Shown here piece by piece: positions 1 to 8,569 of a stretch of DNA of 64,000 nt. Origin of the DNA: Bacteroidota bacterium (GTDB lineage Bacteria > Bacteroidota > Bacteroidia > B-17B0 > Aurantibacillaceae); the NCBI GenBank assembly GCA_013298715.1, contig JAAFIQ010000018.1:1-64000 (forward strand). Direction: 5' to 3'. How positions within the stretch are numbered: the stretch's first letter is position 1; every line of letters begins with the position of its first letter. The notes beneath the pieces are model-generated. The model was not told where the DNA came from and searched no databases. It saw only the letters and a list, made by a program, of their open reading frames with translations. Position numbers and translations under genes: made by a program.

Positions 1-218
1 ATCCCCTTGTCAAAATATAAAGTCCTCCAGGCTTGTATTGTGTTAGGGTCTACGCCTACAATTTTTGCAAGTTTTCTTTTTGATATGCCTTCAACTCCAT
101 GTTTACGAAGCTCTATGAGCATATTAGGCCTTTTGATAATTTGCGCAGGCTTACCTGTTTGAAGCTTTTTAAGCTCTTTTGAGCTTTCTTTAACACTACT
201 AAGTTTTGGTTTTGACAT
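1..218 (-). CDS. IS630-type transposase N-terminal helix-turn-helix (partial)
   Basis: This partial gene starts at ATG 216-218 and runs off the left edge; about 72 residues are visible. After a basic N-terminal tail comes a helix-turn-helix with the motif ISKRKLAKIVGVDPNTIQAW, the DNA-binding fold that opens IS630-family transposases (two helices, a GV turn, then a recognition helix ending in W-R). The DDE catalytic part is outside the window, so activity cannot be judged. It lies between an inverted repeat and the window edge, as expected for a transposase reading inward from an IS end. A stand-alone HTH regulator is the alternative. Confidence 0.65.
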   Translation of the reverse strand, partial: MSKPKLSSVKESSKELKKLQTGKPAQIIKRPNMLIELRKHGVEGISKRKLAKIVGVDPNTIQAWRTLYFDKG

Positions 219-227
219 AAATACATT

Positions 228-286
228 TATAATTTAGTCCAAAAATAAGAAAAAAAATTAAGTTAACAAAATTGGACTAAATTATA
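228..286. repeat. Perfect 15-bp inverted repeat at IS end
   Basis: The arms TATAATTTAGTCCAA (228-242) and TTGGACTAAATTATA (272-286) are exact reverse complements with a 29-bp A-rich spacer. The outer arm is the likely terminal inverted repeat of the IS. The inner arm lies 10 bp upstream of the transposase start and could be a transposase-binding or autoregulatory site. The pair could also form a hairpin in read-through transcripts. Confidence 0.7.
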
Positions 287-519
287 TTTGGATTTGGTAT
301 TATATGTTTGATTAAAAAATCAGAAATATACTTTATAGTATCTTTCCCTTCTGATTTAAGCTCGCATTTTCCTAATTCAAACAAAATCGGCGGTGAAAGA
401 ATGATGTCTCCTACTTTAAAAGTGGTATCATTAAATTTTTTGAAATTACGTGTAACGGTTTGGCTACTTAAAGCTAAATAAAAAGAGGAGAAACAAACTA
501 TAAAAAATAGTTTTTTCAT
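277..519 (-). pseudogene. OmpA-family envelope gene truncated by IS insertion
   Basis: The start is ATG 517-519 (MKKLFFIVCFSSFYLALSSQ), a clean signal peptide; an ATG three codons earlier is less likely. The mature part reaches the first strand and helix of an OmpA-like peptidoglycan-binding domain (ILFELGKCELKSEG, then SDFLIKH). It then stops at a TAG inside the IS terminal repeat, after PNPN. Intact OmpA domains continue from here into the strand and the SHTD peptidoglycan-binding motif, compare the genes at 5853 and 39838. The conserved Asp/Arg residues that bind diaminopimelate are therefore lost and the product should be non-functional. The matching 3' part would lie beyond the IS, outside the window. 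Confidence 0.7.
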
Positions 520-555
520 GTTTTGCAAATAAACTCTGTCTAACTAAGCTTAGCT

Positions 556-1524
556 TTAACTATACTTAATTACCTTCTTATTTGTTTTGTTTTTGTAGTT
601 CCACTCTACCTTCCAGCCGTAGGAACATGAATTAGCTGCTGGGCTTACAGAGTTTCCGCTTTGATCTACAGAGAAGGTTACGTTTAATTTGAATTCCTTG
701 CTATCTACCTTAATCTCCAATGCGCCTTGCGTTGGGGCATTCCAACCACATGTAAGGTTCCATACTATTGGAGTAGTAACCTGACTAGTAAATTTATCGC
801 CATCGCGTGTTGTACCAAAATTTTCTAAATTGCTTAATGATTCTGAACTTCCAATCCCTTCGCCAGTACAAGTTAAAATGCCATTTGGTAAAGTGTATGT
901 AAATTTACGGTTGATATTATACACAGCAGTTTTTCCGTCATCAAATTTTACATTTAAATCGGTGCCAGTAACTGATGATGCTAAACTGCTTTGGGTTTTT
1001 ACTATCAATAATTCCCACCAAGTACCTCCAGTAATATTGGTTAAATTTTGTGTGCCGTTCAACTCCACAGATTTGTTATCTGAAGAGCGGGTAACTTTAT
1101 AGCCTAGGTAGTCAACTTTTAAAACGCAACCAACTTGTTTCCAGCGTTTGCCTGAAGCGTAATCTACTATTGTTAAACGTATAGAACCTTCACGTTTACG
1201 ATTGTTTATTACTGTTCCATCGTAATTTATTTTAATGGTACCTTGGTAAGCGCCAGTTGTATCTACCAAATAACCGGTTGCACTAATTCCTAAGGCCGAT
1301 TGCAACGATGAGGCCGTACTCGAATTTCTACCATGTAGTTTTGAGTTGTTTCCTACCTCTAAATTAATATCGTTAACGGCGGCCTCGTTTTCGGTTATTA
1401 CATTTCTGCTATCAGAAGAAGCCTGACCATCTTCCTCTTTAAACGCTTTACGTTTTTTACATGCTGTAAACAATATTGCTGAACTTAAAAAAGTTGTTGC
1501 AATTAGTAGGGTTAGTTTTTTCAT
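556..1524 (-). CDS. Putative lipoprotein of unknown function
   Basis: A 322-residue protein with a lipoprotein signal peptide: MKKLTLL, a hydrophobic stretch, then the lipobox LFTAC with Cys22 as the acylation site, followed by KKRK. The mature part is low in recognisable motifs and looks like a beta-rich exported protein (repeated IK/VK strands, Ser/Thr/Asn/Gly-rich turns). No family is recognised. It lies 50 bp downstream of the peptidyl-prolyl isomerase gene on the same strand and could be cotranscribed. The cell location, envelope-anchored, is inferred from the lipobox only. Confidence 0.75.
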   Translation of the reverse strand: MKKLTLLIATTFLSSAILFTACKKRKAFKEEDGQASSDSRNVITENEAAVNDINLEVGNNSKLHGRNSSTASSLQSALGISATGYLVDTTGAYQGTIKINYDGTVINNRKREGSIRLTIVDYASGKRWKQVGCVLKVDYLGYKVTRSSDNKSVELNGTQNLTNITGGTWWELLIVKTQSSLASSVTGTDLNVKFDDGKTAVYNINRKFTYTLPNGILTCTGEGIGSSESLSNLENFGTTRDGDKFTSQVTTPIVWNLTCGWNAPTQGALEIKVDSKEFKLNVTFSVDQSGNSVSPAANSCSYGWKVEWNYKNKTNKKVIKYS

Positions 1525-1574
1525 TGGTTTTATTGTGTTAAATTTTAAAATTAGATTAAAATATAAAAAGAAAA

Positions 1575-3674
1575 CTATTTAATTGTATTCAACACGTCAT
1601 CGTTTGTTTTTACCTTGTATTTATTTTTAAGGTATGCAATCCATTCCTTTTCTAGGTAAGATTGGTAGTCTGCGGTAACTATACCACGACACTCTGCAAG
1701 GGTTTTTGGTGATTTAGGCGAAAGCTTATTTACAACTAACACTAACACTTTTTTCTCTTTTTCATCAATTATATCTTTTTCTGCAACGCCTTGTTTCCAA
1801 TTCGCATCTACATTTTTATTTTCGCCTTTTAAGTAAGTTACGTTATCAACTCCTACATTTAATTGCGAGGTTTTATTTATTGTTTCGGTAATTTCTTTTT
1901 CAGATTTGCCAGCTTTTAAAAGTTTACGCAAATCTTTAGCAATTTTTTCGTTTAAACATTTATAGGTTGTAACATCTGCACGCTCATCCCACAAATAATT
2001 ATTTTTGTTTTGGTTATAATAATTTGCTAAACCACTCGAATCTCTAACGGCTTTGCTCCATACTTTTTGATCAGTTAAATCAAATAATAAAATACCATCT
2101 CTATATTCGCGTAATAAATTTCTAAAGTCTGGGTATTTTTTTTCTAATTGAGCATCTTCAAACTCAACAACGCTTTCTTCTAACCAAGTAGCATACATGC
2201 CTTTCATTAGTTCATTAATATCGGTTGGGCTTCTAAATGTAATTTGTTTCTCAAGGTATTTTGCAAAATCGTTTTGTGTAAAGGATTTTCCACCAAGATT
2301 AAAAATTTCTTTGTTTCCTAAAATCTTTGCTCTATCGGCTTTCCAAGTTGCTTTTAAATACGTTGTATCAAGCACCTTGTTTATTTCATCGCGGTTTTTT
2401 AGATTTTCTTTAAAGTTATTCTCTTTTTTAACTCTTGCAATTAAGGCACTACGACCCATTTGGCTGCGGCTATCTCTGCTTATGCGTTGTTTTAATTCAG
2501 ATTTCATTTCATCAAACATTGGCAACGTTTTTAAGCCGGTTCGTTTAATTATGTGCCAACCGTATTGTGTTTCAACTGGTTTGCTATATTCACCATCTTT
2601 AGAAATTGCAAAAGCAGCATCTTCAAATTGTTTTGGTAAACGTCCGCTTTTAAACGGTTGTAATACGCCACCTCTATCTTTGCTTTGGATATCATCGCTA
2701 AATTGTTTCGCAAGGTCTTCAAAACTTTGACCACCTTTTACTTTTTCGTACAATTCATCAATTTTCTTTTTGGCGTTTTCTTTATCTTGTGCTGTAGCGT
2801 CTTTTGTGAAACGAGACATTATGTGAGAAACAGAAATTTCTCCACGCGTAGGGCGTTTGTCGTATACTTTTACAATGTGGTAGCCGTATTTAGTTTTAGT
2901 AATAGGACTAACTTCACCAACCTTTGTTGTGTAAGCTGCGGTTTCAAAGGTGTAAACCATATCAAATGCTGAAAAGTAGCCTAAATCGCCTTTATTATCT
3001 ACAACGCTAGGGTCATCACTTGTTTTAGGAGCAATATCCATAAATTTATCGGTTGCATTTTTATAATATTCAGCTAAGTTTTTTACCGAATTAAATTTAG
3101 CTTTATATAAAGCGCTATCTTTTCCTTTTAAGGTTTTAATTATCTCATCTGTACTTTTTAAAATTTTATCGTAGTTTGCAATTTCTGTTGATGTTGGGAG
3201 TTTGCCCATTATCGCATTTCTTACCAAGTTTAAGCGTGTCCAAGCTTCTAAGGTATCTTTTGGTAGAGCGGTTTCTAAAACTCTAACTAGGATATGACTT
3301 GCTTTGATTTCAGTTTTTAATCTGTCGTAACTTTCAGTTAACAAACTTTCGTTGGTGTTTTTATCTGTTAAGTAAGGCGAAGCCAATTGACGGCGGTATC
3401 CTGCTAATTCAGTTTTAAATGTGTTTAATGTGTCTAACCCTAGACTCTCGGCTTCGAACACTTTGCTTTTAAATAAAGAGAATAAATCAACGTATTCTTT
3501 TACCGATTTGGTTGAGTTTACTACTTCTTTTCCATTGTTTTTGCGGTATACCGCTTCAAATTCTGATTTTGTAATGGCTTTGTCGTTAATTGTCATTACA
3601 GTTGGTTCTTGTGCATTCAGTACACTAACACTTCCTAATAATAAAGCTAATTGAACTAGTTTTTTGTGCTTCAT
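1575..3674 (-). CDS. Periplasmic peptidyl-prolyl cis-trans isomerase, PpiC/SurA type
   Basis: A 699-residue exported folding factor with signal peptide MKHKKLVQLALLLGSVSVLNA. A SurA-like N-terminal chaperone region is followed by two parvulin (rotamase) domains. The first begins near residue 125 (KASHILVRV) and ends with YGYHIVKVYDKRPTRGEI. The second begins at SVSHIMSRF and runs to YGWHIIKRTG (about residues 280-380). The duplicated SHI...YG(Y/W)HI signatures are the typical parvulin strands. The C-terminal third is charged and helical without a named domain. Its expected role is helping outer-membrane and secreted proteins fold, which suits the many secreted proteins in the window. It sits downstream of a thioredoxin-like gene that also acts on exported proteins. 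Confidence 0.9.
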   Translation of the reverse strand: MKHKKLVQLALLLGSVSVLNAQEPTVMTINDKAITKSEFEAVYRKNNGKEVVNSTKSVKEYVDLFSLFKSKVFEAESLGLDTLNTFKTELAGYRRQLASPYLTDKNTNESLLTESYDRLKTEIKASHILVRVLETALPKDTLEAWTRLNLVRNAIMGKLPTSTEIANYDKILKSTDEIIKTLKGKDSALYKAKFNSVKNLAEYYKNATDKFMDIAPKTSDDPSVVDNKGDLGYFSAFDMVYTFETAAYTTKVGEVSPITKTKYGYHIVKVYDKRPTRGEISVSHIMSRFTKDATAQDKENAKKKIDELYEKVKGGQSFEDLAKQFSDDIQSKDRGGVLQPFKSGRLPKQFEDAAFAISKDGEYSKPVETQYGWHIIKRTGLKTLPMFDEMKSELKQRISRDSRSQMGRSALIARVKKENNFKENLKNRDEINKVLDTTYLKATWKADRAKILGNKEIFNLGGKSFTQNDFAKYLEKQITFRSPTDINELMKGMYATWLEESVVEFEDAQLEKKYPDFRNLLREYRDGILLFDLTDQKVWSKAVRDSSGLANYYNQNKNNYLWDERADVTTYKCLNEKIAKDLRKLLKAGKSEKEITETINKTSQLNVGVDNVTYLKGENKNVDANWKQGVAEKDIIDEKEKKVLVLVVNKLSPKSPKTLAECRGIVTADYQSYLEKEWIAYLKNKYKVKTNDDVLNTIK

Positions 3675-3776
3675 AATTTTTTAAAATTTTCGCTAATTTA
3701 TGGGTTATTTGGTTATGTTTTAAAGAAAAAATTGATGTTTATTTTGAAAATTGTTGACTAAAGAAATTACTAAAAA

Positions 3777-4910
3777 CTATTTGGCTTCAAGTAATTCTGC
3801 TAATTTATTTTCCAAATCTTGACCACGAAGATTTTTTCCTACAATGACACCATTTTTATCAACCAAAATATTGGCTGGGATACCAGTAACGTTGTAAATT
3901 TTACCTGCTTCGTTGCCCCAACCTTTAAGGTCGCTTATGTGGGTCCAGGTTAAGTTGTCTTGTTGTACAGCATTAAGCCAAGCTTCTTTATTTTGATCGA
4001 AAGAAACGCCTAGCACTGTAAATCCTTTGCTTTTAAATTTGTTATACGCCGCAACTACATTTGGATTTTCCATACGGCATGGGCGGCACCAACTTGCCCA
4101 AAAATCTACCAACACCATTTTGCCTTTGTAATCGCTTAGTTTAACGGATTTACCATCGGCAGTAGGTTGTGCAAAATCGGTTGCAGGGTAACCAATCATA
4201 GTGCCTCGGATTTTTGCTACACGATCGTTTGCTAATTTAATAAACTTGGTGTTTTCCATGCTTTTATCAATATAACTTAAGCTTTGAATTACGTCTTCAA
4301 ATGGGATGTTAGGATTGTTGAAATCGTTATGAATAATGTAACCACTTATGGCACTTTTAGGATGCGATTTAATAAAATCTTTCATGCCTTGGATGTATTT
4401 ACCATTGAGTCCTTGATATTCTTGCTGAATTTCCATTTGTTTGGAGTTATCGCCACGTTGCTGCGCTGCTTGGAAATCGGCATTCATTTGTTGTTGTTTC
4501 ATAACAAACGAATTAATGATCATGCGGTATTCCATGTAATCTTTTTGAGTTTGACCAGCATTAACATTCGAGTAAACCAAAGAATCTCCGCCTTTTAAGT
4601 TTGCGCTAACAATTACACCATTATCGCAAAAAAACGGGAACAAAGGTTGAGCGGCAACTCCTGGTTGGTTAGAAAACCAATACATATTTGGCTCTGCAGA
4701 TTTTAGTTTAAAAGAAAATTTTCCGTTCGTTATTTTAGCAGAGTCGGTAAAGTCTTTATCGTCCCACTTGTGATTTAGATAAATAAATTTAGTGGTTGGG
4801 TTGGTAATTGTGCCCTCGATAGTAAAGTTAAATTGCTTAACCGTGTTTTTTTGAGCAACTGAAAGCAATGATATTAGGGATAAACTTGGTATTAATATTT
4901 TTTTTAGCAT
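3777..4910 (-). CDS. TlpA/ResA-like thioredoxin with N-terminal DUF4369 domain
   Basis: The start is taken at ATG 4908-4910, which gives signal peptide MLKKILIPSLSLISLLSVAQ and 377 residues; an upstream in-frame ATG would add 23 residues before the signal peptide. Residues 25-130 look like the DUF4369 domain common in Bacteroidota (TIEGTITNPTTKFIYL). A helical linker follows, then an AhpC/TSA-thioredoxin domain with redox motif WASWCRPC (Cys275, Cys278) and a cis-proline segment (TGIPANILVDKNG). It should act as a membrane- or periplasm-located thiol-disulfide oxidoreductase. Which partner it reduces cannot be told. Confidence 0.9.
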   Translation of the reverse strand: MLKKILIPSLSLISLLSVAQKNTVKQFNFTIEGTITNPTTKFIYLNHKWDDKDFTDSAKITNGKFSFKLKSAEPNMYWFSNQPGVAAQPLFPFFCDNGVIVSANLKGGDSLVYSNVNAGQTQKDYMEYRMIINSFVMKQQQMNADFQAAQQRGDNSKQMEIQQEYQGLNGKYIQGMKDFIKSHPKSAISGYIIHNDFNNPNIPFEDVIQSLSYIDKSMENTKFIKLANDRVAKIRGTMIGYPATDFAQPTADGKSVKLSDYKGKMVLVDFWASWCRPCRMENPNVVAAYNKFKSKGFTVLGVSFDQNKEAWLNAVQQDNLTWTHISDLKGWGNEAGKIYNVTGIPANILVDKNGVIVGKNLRGQDLENKLAELLEAK

Positions 4911-5071
4911 AGCTGTTGGTATTACAACAAATATACCAAAAGTGAAGTGAATAAGGGGGAGGTTAAGGATTTTTAACAAAAGATGTTAAGCGATCCAATT
5001 GATACTTAAAAGACGTTTTATAATGCTTCTCCTGAATTAGGAATGCAAATAAGGCTATATATCAAGAAATA

Positions 5072-5764
5072 TCAAGCAAGTACTTTAGATAAAATACTTT
5101 CAAAAATTAATTTGCCATCTACATTGCTTAAGTTAGCATCTGCAGCGCGCTCTGGGTGAGGCATCATGCCAAATACGTTTTTTGTATGGTTGCAAACGCC
5201 TGCAATATTTTCTAATGCGCCATTAGGGTTTGCTGCTTCTGTTATTTCCGCATTTTCATCACAATACCTAAAGAGTATTTGTTGGTTATCGTTTAATTTT
5301 TTAAGTGTATTAGTATCTGCAAAATATTTTCCTTCACCGTGAGCAATAGGAATTTTTAATGCTTGTTTTGGGTTTAAGGCACTTGTTAAAATAGTACTTG
5401 TATTTTCTGCTTTAATAAAAACATTTTTACAAATAAATTTACGGCTATTGTTGTGCAATAAAGCGCCAGGTAACAAACCGCTTTCGCATAAAATTTGAAA
5501 ACCGTTGCAAACGCCAAATACAAAACCACCATTATTAGCATGTGCAATAACACTTTGCATTACAGGCGAAAAACGTGCAATGGCACCACTTCTGAGGTAA
5601 TCGCCATAACTAAAGCCACCAGGTAGAATAATATGTGTGCAATTTTCTAAATCGGTATTTTTGTGCCATAATTTTACGGTGTTTTGCCCCATAATGTTTT
5701 GCAAAACATATACCATATCTTCATCGCAATTAGAGCCAGGAAATACAACTACGCCAAATTTCAT
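5072..5764 (-). CDS. purQ: Phosphoribosylformylglycinamidine synthase, glutaminase subunit
   Basis: A 230-residue class I glutamine amidotransferase with the PurQ signature from its first residues (FGVVVFPGSNCDEDM). The nucleophile elbow FGVCNGFQ holds Cys86, and MPHPERA holds His203 and Glu205 of the triad. It releases ammonia from glutamine for FGAM synthase in the fourth step of de novo purine synthesis, in the cytoplasm. The length is normal for the small PurQ of multi-subunit enzymes, so separate purL and purS genes should exist elsewhere. No other purine gene is in the window. The gene stands alone between envelope operons. Confidence 0.95.
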   Translation of the reverse strand: MKFGVVVFPGSNCDEDMVYVLQNIMGQNTVKLWHKNTDLENCTHIILPGGFSYGDYLRSGAIARFSPVMQSVIAHANNGGFVFGVCNGFQILCESGLLPGALLHNNSRKFICKNVFIKAENTSTILTSALNPKQALKIPIAHGEGKYFADTNTLKKLNDNQQILFRYCDENAEITEAANPNGALENIAGVCNHTKNVFGMMPHPERAADANLSNVDGKLIFESILSKVLA

Positions 5765-5852
5765 AACAAAAAGTTTAAGACCCTAAACATACTAAAAATC
5801 TTATTTTGGTAGAATTGATATTTTGAGGAGTTATTAACTTATAAATTTGGGT

Positions 5853-8543
5853 TCAATTAACAACCGCCTCATTAATCTTAAACTCGGTTCTGCGGTTAAT
5901 TTTGTGTTCTTCGTCGCTGCATTCAACTCCATTTACGCATTTGTTTAATAATTTTGTTTCGCCGTAGCCAACTGCTTTTAAGCGTGTTTTAGCAACGCCT
6001 TTACTTATCAAATAATCAACTGCGGTTTGGGCACGTTTTTTTGAAAGCGCCAAATTAAATGAATCGCTGGCTTTACTATCGGTGTGTGAGCTTAATTCGA
6101 TAATCAATTTTGGGTTACTGTTTAATACGGCAGCAACTTTGTCCATGATAGTAATACCTGTATAATCTAGTTTGTAATCGCCACTTTGGTAATAAATATT
6201 TTCAATGATGGTAAGTTGTTTTTTCTCGTTTTCTTGTTTGTTTTTTAATTCTAAAACTTCTAACCATGGGTCATCTACCACAAATTCTCCTAGCTGTGCT
6301 TTATCGCCATCAAGCAATTTGAATTTGAATTTTCCTTCTCCGTTTTTATCTATTATTTTATAAATTTTACCTTTGTTATTGGCAATGTAAATGCGTTTTA
6401 CATTGGTTAAAGCTGGGTTAGTTTCATCTACTTCAAAAATATAATTTTCGTCGGCTTTTAAATTTTTAAAGTTAAATTTTCCGTTCTCTGCTGTGGTTAC
6501 TTCAATTGGATTTTTTAAATCTTTTTCTTTATAAATTTTAAGTTTTGCGTTTGATATAGGTTTGCGATCTTGGTCGTACATATAACCAAATACGTCCATC
6601 ACTAAATCTTCATCATTCACAGTCATTTCTTGCAATAAATTTTTATCAGAACTTAAAATCTTGAATTTGAATTTATCTTTGCCAGTGTAAAAGGTGCGTA
6701 ACTCTTTCCCGCTTTTATTAGTAAGTGTAACCTTAGTGTTTTCGGGTAAATTAATATCGCTTTCTTCAATTGATATTAAGTAGTTTTGGTCGGACGGAAT
6801 TTTCCTAAATGCAAAAGCACCAAATTCGTTGGTTTTAGTTTCTTCTAGTACATCACCAGCATCGTTAATTAACTTAAGGCGGGTGTTCTTTAAGGCTTTA
6901 CTTGGGTTTTCGCCATACAGCAAGTTCCCAGCCAAGGTTAGGTTATCATCGGTATATAAATCTGGTAAGCCATTAGGGTCTATTGGTAAATTTTTAAAAA
7001 CAAATTTTTTGCCATCCACTTTGTTTGTAACGCGCTGCACAATGCCATTTTTATCAGTCATATAGTAGCGCGCTTTACCTGCAAATTGTGGATCGGTTTC
7101 ATCAATTGCAGCCATGTAATTTTTATCGGCTTCTAAATTCTTAAATTCAAAAAAACCTTTGTTATTGGTTTTTGTACTATCTAAGGGTAAGCCTTTATCC
7201 GTTAATAAAACAACTTTTACATTTTTTGCAGGATTATTCGTATCTTCTGTTAGTAGAACAGTACCATTTAACGTCATTGATTTATCTTGGAACGAGAAGG
7301 AGTAAATGTCATCTTTTCCTTTGCCACCAATTCGATTACTTGAGAAATAGCCCGTGCTATCGTTTAAAAAAGTAATTCCAAAATCATCTGCGTTGCTGTT
7401 TAGGTTTAAGCCTTCATTACGATTTAATAACCAAGTACCCTCAACATTCTTTGCAGAATATATATCTAATCCTCCAAAGCCAGGCAATCCATTAGATGCA
7501 AAGTAAAGCATGCCGTTACTCCTGAATGAAGGGAACATTTCATCGCCACTTGTGTTTATATCCGGACCAAGATTTTTTGGTTTGCTCCAGCCATTTTCTG
7601 TTTTTTGACAAATGTAAAGGTCTTTTCCTCCAAGGCCTCCAGGCATGTTGCTGCAAATTACCAACATTTTTCCATCACTGCTAATTGCTGGGTGTGCCAT
7701 TGAGTAATCATCGCTATTGTGTTCAAATTGGTTTGTGTTGCTCCATGAGCGGCCTTCGCCAGTTGAAACAAAAATCTTAGCTTGTTTAATTGCCCCTTTT
7801 TTTCCTGATAAATTTACACGGGTGAAGTAAAGTGTTTTACCATCGGCACTTAAACAAGCTGGACCATCGTGGTACTCGCTATTAATTTTTTTAGAAAACG
7901 ATTTTGATTTTTTGAGTTCAGTGCCTTTAATTTCTGAACTGTACATATTTAAGAATGGTTCGCCATTAAAATCGTTTACTGTATAATCTACAAAATTAAA
8001 ATCAACTTTTTCGGCCACAAACATTAATTTGTTTTTAAAAACAAACGGAGAAAATTCAGATTTGTCGGTATTAATTTTATCAAGATTTTTTGTTTCGTAT
8101 TCAATAGGTTTTGACTTGTAATAATTTATTTCTTTAGTAAATTTCAGTGCACTTTTTATTTTATTGTCGTTAGGATTTAAGGCAATGTATTTTTGGTAAT
8201 ACTTTATTGCCTCATCATAGTTATTATTCGCCTTTAATACTTGTGCATAGTTATAATTATCTTCAGGATTTACAAACGATTGAATTAGTAAAGCATTTTT
8301 AAAATTAGTTTCGGCAGATTGGTAATTGTTTAACTTAGCCTCTGCGTTGGCAATTTTGCAAAAGGCATTATGTTTTTTATTTTGATCATTTGACTTTGTA
8401 TCTTTTTTGAACGCTTTTATTGCTTTGGTGTAACTTAGTTGTTGGATGTATTTATCTCCTTTATCTATTTGAGCTGATAGATAGGTAGAAAAAACTACTA
8501 ATGCCACTGTTAAAAGGAAACAACTTATTGTTTTAAAATTCAT
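5853..8543 (-). CDS. PorE-like OmpA family protein (TPR, PD40 propeller, CRD repeats)
   Basis: 896 residues with signal peptide ending TYLSAQ. Domain order: TPR repeats (about 25-140), a PD40/WD40-like beta-propeller (about 160-420, with blades such as SADGKTLYFTR, SSDGKMLVICS and FRSNGMLYFAS), three carboxypeptidase-regulatory-like repeats (about 420-740, each with FxFKNL...NY), and a C-terminal OmpA peptidoglycan-binding domain (about 785-896, ELSSHTDSKASDSFN and KINRRTEFKI). The order matches PorE, the T9SS protein that links outer-membrane parts to peptidoglycan, but with extra regulatory-like repeats. It is last in the operon, 26 bp after a PorP/SprF gene, the classic partner arrangement in gliding-type adhesin loci. 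A locus-specific paralogue rather than the core PorE is likely. Confidence 0.88.
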   Translation of the reverse strand: MNFKTISCFLLTVALVVFSTYLSAQIDKGDKYIQQLSYTKAIKAFKKDTKSNDQNKKHNAFCKIANAEAKLNNYQSAETNFKNALLIQSFVNPEDNYNYAQVLKANNNYDEAIKYYQKYIALNPNDNKIKSALKFTKEINYYKSKPIEYETKNLDKINTDKSEFSPFVFKNKLMFVAEKVDFNFVDYTVNDFNGEPFLNMYSSEIKGTELKKSKSFSKKINSEYHDGPACLSADGKTLYFTRVNLSGKKGAIKQAKIFVSTGEGRSWSNTNQFEHNSDDYSMAHPAISSDGKMLVICSNMPGGLGGKDLYICQKTENGWSKPKNLGPDINTSGDEMFPSFRSNGMLYFASNGLPGFGGLDIYSAKNVEGTWLLNRNEGLNLNSNADDFGITFLNDSTGYFSSNRIGGKGKDDIYSFSFQDKSMTLNGTVLLTEDTNNPAKNVKVVLLTDKGLPLDSTKTNNKGFFEFKNLEADKNYMAAIDETDPQFAGKARYYMTDKNGIVQRVTNKVDGKKFVFKNLPIDPNGLPDLYTDDNLTLAGNLLYGENPSKALKNTRLKLINDAGDVLEETKTNEFGAFAFRKIPSDQNYLISIEESDINLPENTKVTLTNKSGKELRTFYTGKDKFKFKILSSDKNLLQEMTVNDEDLVMDVFGYMYDQDRKPISNAKLKIYKEKDLKNPIEVTTAENGKFNFKNLKADENYIFEVDETNPALTNVKRIYIANNKGKIYKIIDKNGEGKFKFKLLDGDKAQLGEFVVDDPWLEVLELKNKQENEKKQLTIIENIYYQSGDYKLDYTGITIMDKVAAVLNSNPKLIIELSSHTDSKASDSFNLALSKKRAQTAVDYLISKGVAKTRLKAVGYGETKLLNKCVNGVECSDEEHKINRRTEFKINEAVVN

Positions 8544-8569
8544 AAAATATTAATGTGAAAAATTGGGGA

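Larger units (their letters stand above)
1..286 (-). mobile_element. End of an IS630-like insertion sequence, truncated by window edge
   Basis: The element holds the first part of an IS630/Tc1-mariner type helix-turn-helix ORF (1-218) and ends in a 15-bp inverted-repeat arm (272-286). Directly beyond the arm an OmpA-family gene loses its homology, which places the IS boundary near 286. IS630 elements insert at TA dinucleotides, and TA steps lie at this boundary. The rest of the element is outside the window, so the opposite end and the target duplication cannot be seen. The family assignment rests on the short HTH segment and is moderately sure. Confidence 0.6.

Noticed and set aside
830-1102. 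Open frame opposite the lipoprotein gene
   Set aside because: It lies wholly within a better-supported gene on the other strand and has no signal, family or start-site support.
2197-2730. 177-codon frame opposite the peptidyl-prolyl isomerase
   Set aside because: Antisense shadow of conserved parvulin domains.
4911-4979. Longer N-terminus for the thioredoxin-like protein
   Set aside because: It would place 23 residues before a good signal peptide that begins at ATG 4908-4910.
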